Source of the DNA: Coriobacteriia bacterium
GTDB lineage: Bacteria; Actinomycetota; Coriobacteriia; WRKU01
Reading direction: 5' to 3'
DNA: 5,227 nucleotides
Assembly (NCBI GenBank): GCA_009784095.1
Contig: WRDL01000098.1
Span: forward strand, 1 to 5,227
A program made the position numbers and the translations under genes. The notes below the pieces were generated by a model, which had not been told where the DNA came from, searched no databases, and worked only from the letters and a program-made list of their open reading frames with translations. Shown here piece by piece: positions 1 through 4,613 of this stretch (position 1 is its first letter; every line of letters begins with the position of its first letter).

Positions 1-899
1 GAGATAGCAAGTCGGTCGAACGCCTCTTGCAGTCGTTGACGTTGCTGCGCGTTATCCTCGATCCGTCGCGCTAGTTCGGTCTCATCAGCAAGAGAGGCGA
101 TCGCCATCTTTTGAGCGACGCTATTGACATTGAACGGCGCGCGCACCTTGTCCAGCGCACAGATCAGATCGCGCCCCATGATCGCATAGCCACATCGTGC
201 ACCGGCCATGCTATAGATCTTCGAGAATGTTCGAAGGACACAGAGCGGTCGTTCACCATCGAAGTATGCAAGAGCGTCAGGATATTCGTCATCGACCACG
301 AACTCGCGGTATGCCTCGTCGACGACGACCAGTACATGCGGAGGTATCGCGTTCATGAAAGTTGAGAACTGCTTTTTTGTGTACATGGTCCCGGTCGGAT
401 TGTTCGGGTTGCACAAGACAACGAGCTTGGTCGCCGGTGTGATTGCTTCAAGGATCGCTTCCAGATCGAATTGCTCGTCTTTCGTGAGCGGTACCTCTAC
501 TGCGGTAGCACCGGTCAGTTGGCACATCATCGGATAGACGATAAAGCTCGGCCATCCATAGACGACCTCATCTCCGGACTGGACAGTAGCGAGCGCAAGC
601 AGGATCAGAAGCTCATTGCTCCCATTGCCGATCACAAGATTGTCGACCGGTACTCCTAAGCGCGCGGCAAGTGCGTCCTTTAGCTCGTTGCTCCCTCCGT
701 CCGGATAGCGATTGAGGTCCTTGAGTGCCTCATTACCCGCATGTTGCGCACTCTCAAAGGGCGGGAAGGGACTCTCGTTGCTCGATACTTTGACCAAGCG
801 ATCGGTCCCGGCGATTTGACAGACCTGCTCTTCACGCAACCCCGGCTGATAAGGTGCCATCGGGTGCACATGTGCGCATATGAACTCGTTCCAGTCCAA
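1..899 (-). CDS. hisC: Histidinol-phosphate aminotransferase, C-terminus cut by the window edge
   Basis: This PLP-dependent fold-type I aminotransferase interconverts imidazole-acetol phosphate plus glutamate and histidinol phosphate plus 2-oxoglutarate in histidine synthesis, in the cytoplasm. 299 codons are visible; the family is usually about 350-360 aa, so roughly 55 residues lie beyond the left edge. Landmarks (numbered from the TTG) are PYQPG 16-20, SSNESP 39-44, RYPDGG 64-69, NPNNPTG 164-170, DEAY 194-197, RTFSKIYSMAG 223-233 with Schiff-base Lys227, Arg235 in GARCGY, and RAPFNVNSVAQ 253-263, typical of HisC. The start is uncertain. TTG at 899 gives about 15 residues before PY, as the family expects, but has no clear Shine-Dalgarno sequence. 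GTG at 869 and ATG at 860 are shorter options, also without one. The TTG sits one base after the FKBP stop, suggesting co-transcription and possibly translational coupling. No other his gene is in the window. A related class-I/II aminotransferase with another substrate cannot be fully excluded. Confidence 0.9.
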   Translation of the reverse strand, partial: MDWNEFICAHVHPMAPYQPGLREEQVCQIAGTDRLVKVSSNESPFPPFESAQHAGNEALKDLNRYPDGGSNELKDALAARLGVPVDNLVIGNGSNELLILLALATVQSGDEVVYGWPSFIVYPMMCQLTGATAVEVPLTKDEQFDLEAILEAITPATKLVVLCNPNNPTGTMYTKKQFSTFMNAIPPHVLVVVDEAYREFVVDDEYPDALAYFDGERPLCVLRTFSKIYSMAGARCGYAIMGRDLICALDKVRAPFNVNSVAQKMAIASLADETELARRIEDNAQQRQRLQEAFDRLAI

Positions 900-900
900 T

Positions 901-1329
901 TTATTTCACATCGAGAAGTTCGACATCGAATATCAGAGTAGCGTTGGGTGGGATGATTCCGCCGGCACCATACTCGCCGTATCCCATCTCGGGTGGAATG
1001 ACAAGCTTGCGCTTTCCGCCGACCTTCATGCCGTCGAAGCCCTCATCCCAGCCTTGAATGACCTGGCCGGCGCCAAGAACGAACTCGAACGGTGAGCCGC
1101 GATCGAGTGAACTGTCGAACTTCGTTCCATCCTCGAGCGTACCGGTGTAGTGCACCGATATCAGTTTTCCCTTGGTAGCTTGCGCCCCGTCTCCGACCAC
1201 AATGTCCTCAATAACCATACCATCCACCTCTCGTGTCGATCCGCTCTCATCGCTGGCGCCCCCCGCGCAACCTACAAGCGCAATTGCCAGCATTGTCACC
1301 AAAAATATGCCAAGAAATCGTTTCACCAT
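901..1329 (-). CDS. FKBP-type peptidyl-prolyl cis-trans isomerase, lipoprotein
   Basis: This 142-aa protein is predicted to speed proline isomerisation in proteins folding outside the membrane. Residues 1-20 form a lipoprotein signal peptide (basic VKR, then a hydrophobic run) ending in lipobox LVGC with Cys21. A short acidic/Ser linker follows. Residues about 38-142 are one complete FKBP domain. The FKBP12 pocket residues are all recognisable: Tyr61 (HYTG), Phe71-Asp72 (KFDSS), Phe81, Val90-Ile91 and Trp94 (QVIQGWDEG), Tyr120 (EYGAGG) and Phe134 (LIFDVELL). It should therefore be catalytically competent. The frame is open further upstream to 1401, but that part runs through a palindrome. An AAGGTGAG Shine-Dalgarno stretch lies just before ATG 1329; GTG 1326, one codon later, has slightly better spacing. 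The hisC reading frame begins one base after the stop. Being membrane-anchored, it probably helps fold secreted proteins; its substrate is unknown. Confidence 0.93.
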   Translation of the reverse strand: MVKRFLGIFLVTMLAIALVGCAGGASDESGSTREVDGMVIEDIVVGDGAQATKGKLISVHYTGTLEDGTKFDSSLDRGSPFEFVLGAGQVIQGWDEGFDGMKVGGKRKLVIPPEMGYGEYGAGGIIPPNATLIFDVELLDVK

Positions 1330-1345
1330 CTCACCTTCTCTGAAT

Positions 1346-1362
1346 TGATAGGTGCTATCATA
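1346..1362 (-). promoter_or_regulatory. Candidate -10 box overlapped by an operator-like palindrome upstream of the FKBP gene
   Basis: On the minus strand TATGAT (1362-1357) resembles a -10 box, 28 bases before the start codon. No convincing -35 lies at 17-18 bases. Overlapping it is a perfect inverted repeat, TGATAG-N3-CTATCA (1346-1360). The repeat could be a repressor site or a small hairpin at the start of the mRNA. No regulator is assigned. Confidence 0.35.
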
Positions 1363-1370
1363 CCGCAAAC

Positions 1371-1437
1371 GTGGGACCGTGGGGTCGGTTCCTGTCGTCA
1401 CGCATGAGGACGACAGGAACCGATCCTACGGTCCCGT
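1371..1437. repeat. Long near-perfect palindrome (27-bp core arms, 9-base loop)
   Basis: Arm 1373-1399 pairs with arm 1409-1435 around a 9-base loop (1400-1408). Twenty-five of the 27 core pairs are Watson-Crick. The other two (1381/1427 and 1384/1424) are G-T in a plus-strand transcript and therefore A-C mismatches in a minus-strand transcript. Two more outer wobbles extend it to 1371-1437. It lies between tRNA-His and the FKBP gene. It may stop or process the tRNA transcript, but neither strand has a T-run after it, so it is not a standard intrinsic terminator. A mobile palindromic repeat is the main alternative; AAAC occurs just outside both ends (1367-1370 and 1438-1441). Confidence 0.75.
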
Positions 1438-1459
1438 AAACTCTATTCATGTAAGAAGA

Positions 1460-1537
1460 TGGGGCGAGCAAGGGGATTCGAACCCCCGGCCTCCTGAGCC
1501 ACAGTCAGGCGCTCTAACCAGCTGAGCTATGCCCGCC
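1460..1537 (-). tRNA. tRNA-His (anticodon GTG)
   Basis: The minus strand folds into a complete cloverleaf. It has a 7-bp acceptor stem with one G-T pair, a GCTC/GAGC D stem, an anticodon stem CCTGA/TCAGG around loop CTGTGGC with anticodon GTG, and a T arm with TTCGAAT. The extra G(-1) characteristic of tRNA-His is encoded at 1537 and faces C73 at 1463. CCA is encoded at 1462-1460. It is the last gene of a Gly-Arg-His cluster and is followed by a long palindrome. Confidence 0.97.
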
Positions 1538-1579
1538 ATACGTACCATAAGCACCCTAAGTGCAGTCCACCGAACGTTG

Positions 1580-1656
<77 letters not shown>

Positions 1657-1673
1657 CTATCAGTCAAACGTCT

Positions 1674-1694
1674 AGAATACGCACAAGGTATTCT
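1674..1694 (-). other. Spacer hairpin between tRNA-Gly and tRNA-Arg
   Basis: AGAATAC and GTATTCT form a perfect 7-bp stem with a 7-base loop in the 46-base spacer. No T-run follows, so it is unlikely to terminate transcription. It may serve as a processing or spacing structure in the polycistronic tRNA precursor. This is an inference from the fold only. Confidence 0.5.
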
Positions 1695-1702
1695 GTTGTC
1701 AA

Positions 1703-1778
1703 TGGAGCGGACGACGAGACTCGAACTCGCAACAATCAGCTTGGAAGGCTGATGCTCTACCAATTGAACTACGTCCGC
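1703..1778 (-). tRNA. tRNA-Gly (anticodon TCC)
   Basis: A 76-base cloverleaf with a fully paired 7-bp acceptor stem (GCGGACG/CGTCCGC). The anticodon stem TCAGC/GCTGA surrounds loop CTTCCAA, giving anticodon TCC. The T arm has TTCGAGT, the discriminator base is T and CCA is encoded. It is the first gene of the Gly-Arg-His cluster, about 30 bases downstream of a candidate promoter. Confidence 0.97.
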
Positions 1779-1808
1779 GTTTCCATCGCAGCATTAACGC
1801 TGGATAAC

Positions 1809-1838
1809 ATGATACAACAACTCCCGTTAAGAAGTGAA
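1809..1838 (-). promoter_or_regulatory. Candidate sigma-70-type promoter of the tRNA Gly-Arg-His cluster
   Basis: On the minus strand the -35 is TTCACT (1838-1833, 4 of 6 consensus bases), then 18 bases, then -10 TATCAT (1814-1809, 5 of 6). The predicted start near 1802 is about 24 bases before tRNA-Gly. The promoter sits in the gap after the stop of the 95-aa exported protein. No terminator is visible in between, so read-through may add to tRNA transcription. Confidence 0.55.
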
Positions 1839-1868
1839 CCGACTAAAGAGGGTGATGTGCTTTGTTCG

Positions 1869-2156
1869 CTACTCGTCTCTTTTGACAGGCAGTTGAGCGA
1901 TCGTGACGGTGATGCCACCGCCCATGAATGCTATGAGATAGAGTACTCCTGACCAACCGGCCATCGGATCTCCGGTCACCGGAGTGGAATTAGCAAAGCT
2001 GTACACCGGTGGTGTTGACGCGGCTACGGGCAGTGAAGCTGTCATCATCGGTTCATCGGGTTGTTCCGCGAGCCCTGTCTGAACGATGGCAAATGAGAAG
2101 ATCACGCAAAATACAACCAACAAAATGGATTGCCGCGCTCTCATCTTAAATCCCAT
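1869..2156 (-). CDS. Small exported protein with a C-terminal sortase-signal-like tail
   Basis: I do not recognise a family for this 95-aa protein. Residues 1-30 look like a signal peptide: MGFKMRARQ, a hydrophobic run 11-25, and possible cleavage after Ala30 (TGLA|EQ). A Ser/Thr/Pro/Ala-rich segment follows (31-57). Then come T58-P-V-T-G-D63, a hydrophobic segment (about 68-89) and a short charged end, VKRDE. The order pentapeptide-hydrophobic-charged tail matches a cell-wall sorting signal (LPXTG type) with Thr in place of Leu; the mature surface part would be only about 32 aa. Alternatively it is simply a single-span membrane protein. The start was chosen because GGGGGAG lies 6 bases before this ATG; the frame stays open upstream to 2240 without comparable support. 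No sortase gene is in the window, and the transcript may start at a TATAAT box near 2359. Confidence 0.65.
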   Translation of the reverse strand: MGFKMRARQSILLVVFCVIFSFAIVQTGLAEQPDEPMMTASLPVAASTPPVYSFANSTPVTGDPMAGWSGVLYLIAFMGGGITVTIAQLPVKRDE

Positions 2157-2162
2157 CAAATG

Positions 2163-2169
2163 CTCCCCC
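2163..2169 (-). promoter_or_regulatory. Ribosome binding site that sets the start of the small exported protein
   Basis: GGGGGAG on the minus strand ends 6 bases before ATG 2156. This is the strongest Shine-Dalgarno match near the gene. It selects a start 28 codons inside the longest open frame and places the signal peptide right at the N-terminus. Confidence 0.7.
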
Positions 2170-2286
2170 GAAAGCTTCACGTTTCGTTTCCCGTCTCGGT
2201 GATCGAGCCACATAAAAAAACGAGACACCTTAGTGTGCACGGTAGAGTATTGTACATGGTTTGCTCTCTTTATGCAGAAAGTTCTT

Positions 2287-2344
2287 GATTTGACACAAAT
2301 CTGTCATACACCGGTGGGGGCTTTCGCACACCAAAGAGGTGTAT
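2287..2344 (-). other. Overlapping, mutually exclusive inverted repeats in the intergenic leader
   Basis: Several perfect inverted repeats share bases here. ACACC/GGTGT has a 5-base loop (2328-2342). ATACACC/GGTGTAT (2344-2338 with 2312-2306) competes for the same arm. TGACA-N6-TGTCA (2291-2306) and GATTTG-N3-CAAATC (2287-2301) overlap each other. They lie downstream of the TATAAT at 2359, so they would be in the 5' leader of the small exported protein. They could be operators, alternative RNA folds or chance. No known riboswitch is recognised. Confidence 0.35.
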
Positions 2345-2353
2345 CACGTACCG

Positions 2354-2359
2354 ATTATA
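2354..2359 (-). promoter_or_regulatory. Candidate -10 box (TATAAT) for the small exported protein
   Basis: A perfect TATAAT lies on the minus strand 17 bases after the stop codon of the lipoprotein gene. No good -35 is present at 16-18 bases, so an activator or a weak promoter is possible. It would give a leader of about 190 bases before ATG 2156. A second weak candidate, TACAAT, lies further downstream. The rest of the 2157-2375 gap holds the hairpins listed separately and a T-run near 2214-2220. Confidence 0.4.
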
Positions 2360-2375
2360 CAAATAGAGTTGCTGA

Positions 2376-3551
2376 TCAGCGGACGATTCCGGGATACATG
2401 AGCTCCCATAGAGCCATTTCGGTCGATTCACTCTCGACGAGCGCCCCCCTCTCATATACCTCAATGGTCGCCCCACCGACAAATCGGAAATACTTCATTT
2501 GGTCACCGGCCTCAAGAGCCAGATCTTTCGCGTCATCTGAGAGGGCAGCGATCATCGATGTAACGAGTATCGTCTTTCTCAGTGTATAACTGACACGATA
2601 CTCTCTATCTCCATCCCGATAGACATATTCCAGAGTCGAGGCTATGGGTATTCCGGTTTCCGGATCCGGTACTATATCGTAGGTATTGAACTCGACCTTG
2701 CTGGGATCATCGGCTATCACTGCCCCATCTTTGGCGAGCATGAATACGTTGAACGGTTCGAAACCATATGCTTGAGCTGCGGTTATATACGAATTGATCG
2801 ATACATAGGGACCCGCGACGACTCTCCCCCAATACCAGTCATTCTGCATCTGCCACACGGGATGATTCCCCCAGTTATGATCGTGGTATCCGGTCCCCAA
2901 CAAGGTCTGTTCTTCCCCGTCCAGAGATATTCGCGCTGTGACCGATCCTTGAGGGACCACGCAAAGCCACGCCGAATAATACTCCTCTGCCTCGCCATAG
3001 AAGCGATAGCCGCTCTCCGGTCTCCAGGACTCGACATTGCTCTCTAACTCGATATCCGCTTGGATCGTATCGTTCTCGAAATGCACATGATAGCTCTTCA
3101 GATCACCTGATGCCGTACACGCATCAAGTACAATGTCGCATTTGTCTGTTGATGAAGTGAATCCCTCAGCGGTGACGCTCACCCGCTCACTGATATCGGT
3201 CCCATCCGGACGCGTAAGAGCAAGAGTTACGAAAGGGTCGAGCGGCGCATCAGGCGCCATCATGCTCCGGGTGTAGAAGGTCACTACGAGACTCGATCCA
3301 TCATCGAGCGAGCAGTCGAAGTACCACCACTCGTAGGTTCCGTCTTTACCGAGAGTATTATAGCCATCCTCATGGATATCGACCGCTCCCTTTGTAAGCC
3401 CGACCCGTTCATATTGTTCAAGGGTCGACCCGACAACGACGCTCTGTGCAGTGGTTACTTCGAGGGGTTCAGCATCATCAGAAGAGCGCGCGCATCCGAT
3501 CAATGACAGAGCAAGCACCCCCGCGATCGATAGCATGACAAGCTTCTTCAT
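2376..3551 (-). CDS. Exported lipoprotein of the AttH/CrtC lipocalin-like family
   Basis: This 391-aa protein has a lipoprotein signal peptide (MKKLVML, hydrophobic to 19) with lipobox LIGC and Cys20, so it should be tethered outside the membrane. Family hallmarks are EWWYF (74-78) followed by LDDG, and GYHDHNWG (221-228) followed by NDWYWGRV (237-244). These motifs characterise the two-domain lipocalin-like family that includes carotenoid 1,2-hydratase CrtC, AttH and decalin-forming cyclases such as Fsa2. Its length fits two lipocalin-like halves. The reaction is unknown: known members act on hydrophobic molecules, so a lipophilic or isoprenoid-like ligand is plausible. A lipid anchor is not what I expect of a biosynthetic enzyme. 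The start was chosen for the signal peptide and an AAAGGG Shine-Dalgarno stretch 5-6 bases upstream. The frame stays open to 3797, but that extension is tRNA-derived repeat. A strong promoter lies 28 bases before the start. It appears monocistronic, with the next possible promoter right after its stop. Confidence 0.85.
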   Translation of the reverse strand: MKKLVMLSIAGVLALSLIGCARSSDDAEPLEVTTAQSVVVGSTLEQYERVGLTKGAVDIHEDGYNTLGKDGTYEWWYFDCSLDDGSSLVVTFYTRSMMAPDAPLDPFVTLALTRPDGTDISERVSVTAEGFTSSTDKCDIVLDACTASGDLKSYHVHFENDTIQADIELESNVESWRPESGYRFYGEAEEYYSAWLCVVPQGSVTARISLDGEEQTLLGTGYHDHNWGNHPVWQMQNDWYWGRVVAGPYVSINSYITAAQAYGFEPFNVFMLAKDGAVIADDPSKVEFNTYDIVPDPETGIPIASTLEYVYRDGDREYRVSYTLRKTILVTSMIAALSDDAKDLALEAGDQMKYFRFVGGATIEVYERGALVESESTEMALWELMYPGIVR

Positions 3552-3578
3552 ATCCGCCCTTTCATATCCGACAAATGA

Positions 3579-3608
3579 ATAGTAGGACGGTCGTTTTCGC
3601 TTTGTCAA
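3579..3608 (-). promoter_or_regulatory. Sigma-70-type promoter of the AttH/CrtC-like lipoprotein gene
   Basis: On the minus strand a consensus -35 TTGACA (3608-3603) is followed by 18 bases and TACTAT (3584-3579, 4 of 6). The predicted start near 3572 gives a leader of about 20 bases to ATG 3551. It lies just downstream of the two repeat-borne terminators, so the gene is insulated from tRNA-Pro transcription. Confidence 0.7.
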
Positions 3609-3655
3609 GTTTTGAGTTACCGAACGCTCGAGTAAATGAGACTGTTCCGATCGAA

Positions 3656-3696
3656 TGGTCGGGGGAACAGGATTGGAAGAATCGCTGCACTCCCCT
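3656..3696 (-). pseudogene. tRNA-Pro remnant 1 (minihelix-like, distal copy)
   Basis: About 41 bases keep the 5' acceptor strand GGGGAG and the 3' end of tRNA-Pro through ACCA. The D-loop, anticodon arm and variable loop are gone, so there is no anticodon. The interior folds as CAG/CTG and GATT/AATC with a 5-base loop. The acceptor 3' strand has two changes (TTCCCCC), but a one-base slip restores six pairs. It cannot act as a normal tRNA. Confidence 0.75.
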
Positions 3697-3706
3697 CCAT
3701 TAAGCC

Positions 3707-3730
3707 AAAGAGAAAGCCTTAACGGGCTCT
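3707..3730 (-). terminator. Diverged intrinsic terminator in the distal repeat
   Basis: AGAGCC pairs with GGCTTT around a 6-base loop, followed by CTCTTT. It is the copy of the terminator at 3796-3819, weakened by a C-to-T change in the stem and an interrupted T-run. It would catch read-through before the lipoprotein promoter. Confidence 0.5.
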
Positions 3731-3744
3731 CTATTCTTGACTTA

Positions 3745-3785
3745 TGGTCGGGGAGACAGGATTGGTAGAATCGCTGCACTCCCCT
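3745..3785 (-). pseudogene. tRNA-Pro remnant 2 (minihelix-like, proximal copy)
   Basis: The sequence GGGGAGTGCAGC, then GATT-loop-AATC, then CCTGTCTCCCCGACCA folds into one long hairpin. It has six acceptor-like pairs, CAG/CTG and GATT/AATC. An outer ATGG/CCAT pairing (3786-3789 with 3744-3747) extends the helix, giving about 17 bp in 46 bases. Compared with the intact gene, the 3' 20 bases including CCA are identical and the D and anticodon regions are missing. It may be an inert remnant or a tRNA-like hairpin RNA. Confidence 0.75.
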
Positions 3786-3795
3786 CCATGAAGCC

Positions 3796-3819
3796 AAAAA
3801 GGAAGCCCTAACGGGCTCT
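3796..3819 (-). terminator. Intrinsic terminator after tRNA-Pro
   Basis: GAGCCC pairs with GGGCTT around loop GTTA, followed by CC and five T on the minus strand. It lies 16 bases after the CCA of tRNA-Pro and is a well-formed Rho-independent terminator for that gene. Confidence 0.8.
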
Positions 3820-3833
3820 CTATTTTTGACTTA

Positions 3834-3910
<77 letters not shown>

Positions 3911-3940
3911 ACTGAGGTGCTGCATGAAACAGCAGAAGTT

Positions 3941-3946
3941 AGTATA
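3941..3946 (-). promoter_or_regulatory. Candidate -10 box (TATACT) of tRNA-Pro
   Basis: TATACT on the minus strand (5 of 6 consensus bases) lies 30 bases before the tRNA 5' end. The -35 region is poor. No terminator separates rdgB from the tRNA, so read-through from rph-rdgB may contribute. Confidence 0.45.
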
Positions 3947-3983
3947 GCAAAAAGCAGCTCGACGAACAGACACCAGGAAAAGT

Positions 3984-4613
3984 CTATGCTCTATTGAACG
4001 GTAACTGTTCTGCCATAGCTTTAAGCGCGTTGCCTCGATGGGATATCGCATTCTTTTCGTCCATCGAAAGCTGTGCCATGGTCTTACCGGGGGTGTCATC
4101 TGGCCAAAAGAGCGGATCGTATCCGAACCCCTCGTCGCCGATCGGTTCTCGCCCGATGCATCCCTCGACATCACCGGTCACGATCAGCTCAGCGGGCGCG
4201 TGCGGTATCTGGGTGTCGAGCCCGAGCAGGATCAGTGTCGTGGTGAATCGCGCACTGCGATCCTTTTCCGCAACATCTCTCATCTCATCAAGAAGCTTTT
4301 CGTTGTTTGCCGTGCTATCGCCTTCGATTCCCGCATAACGGCTGCTATGGACTCCGGGATCTCCGCCGAGCACATCGACGACAAGACCGCTGTCGTCTGC
4401 GAGAGTCGGAATTCCGGTCGCTTCAAATACCGCGCGGGCTTTTATACGCGCGTTACCCTCGAATGTGTCCGCATCTTCTTCCGGACTGATCCAGTCCTCG
4501 ATCACTGCTGAGATCGGCACGAACTGCACACCCTCAATTCGAAGCGCGCGCTGGATCTCTTCTACTTTGTGCGGATTGTTCGTCGCGACGATTATTATGA
4601 GCGGATCGATCAT
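3984..4613 (-). CDS. rdgB: XTP/dITP diphosphatase (RdgB/HAM1 family)
   Basis: This 209-aa cytoplasmic enzyme hydrolyses non-canonical purine triphosphates (dITP, XTP, ITP) to monophosphates and pyrophosphate, keeping them out of DNA and RNA. Its length is normal for the family. Landmarks are TNNPHK 11-16 (triphosphate and base contacts), DTFEGNARIKA 49-59, LADDSGL 71-77 with the conserved acidic pair Asp73-Asp74, SSRYAG 90-95, GFGYDPLF 162-169 and the C-terminal SHR 191-193. All expected motifs are present, so it should be active. ATG 4613 overlaps the rph stop as ATGA. A GGAG sits only 2 bases upstream of the ATG, too close to be ideal, which fits translation coupled to rph. The rph-rdgB pair is widespread in Gram-positive bacteria. 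tRNA-Pro follows downstream. Confidence 0.96.
   Translation of the reverse strand: MIDPLIIIVATNNPHKVEEIQRALRIEGVQFVPISAVIEDWISPEEDADTFEGNARIKARAVFEATGIPTLADDSGLVVDVLGGDPGVHSSRYAGIEGDSTANNEKLLDEMRDVAEKDRSARFTTTLILLGLDTQIPHAPAELIVTGDVEGCIGREPIGDEGFGYDPLFWPDDTPGKTMAQLSMDEKNAISHRGNALKAMAEQLPFNRA

Larger units (their letters stand above)
3655..3832 (-). repeat. Two tandem 89-bp repeats derived from tRNA-Pro plus its terminator
   Basis: Copies 3655-3743 and 3744-3832 have equal length and differ at 8 of 89 positions by my alignment. The first 20 plus-strand bases of copy 2 continue as a third partial copy at 3833-3852, which is the true 3' end of tRNA-Pro. On the minus strand each unit reads: flank with terminator hairpin, then a shortened tRNA-Pro ending in CCGACCA. 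The simplest history is duplication of tRNA-Pro with its downstream flank, internal deletion of the copy, then a second duplication. Confidence 0.9.

Noticed and set aside
111..659. Several plus-strand open frames opposite hisC
   Set aside because: They are shadows of the hisC reading frame, which carries the full aminotransferase motif set on the minus strand.
1330..1401. 24-codon N-terminal extension of the FKBP frame
   Set aside because: It runs into the long palindrome and would place the signal peptide internally; ATG 1329 has AAGGTGAG upstream.
2230..2307. Possible 25-codon leader peptide (ATG 2307 to TAA 2230) upstream of the small exported protein
   Set aside because: There is no Shine-Dalgarno sequence before the ATG and no repeated regulatory codons, so it is likely chance.
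2290..2318. Plus-strand TTGACA at 2290 as a promoter
   Set aside because: No -10-like sequence lies 16-18 bases downstream and no plus-strand gene follows.
3552..3797. 82-codon N-terminal extension of the lipoprotein frame
   Set aside because: The extension translates the tRNA-derived repeat, its terminators and the TTGACA promoter, and it would bury the signal peptide. The start at 3551 has a Shine-Dalgarno sequence and lipoprotein signal.
4038..4511. Plus-strand 157-codon open frame opposite rdgB
   Set aside because: It is entirely antisense to a complete rdgB with all family motifs, and its translation shows no recognisable domain.
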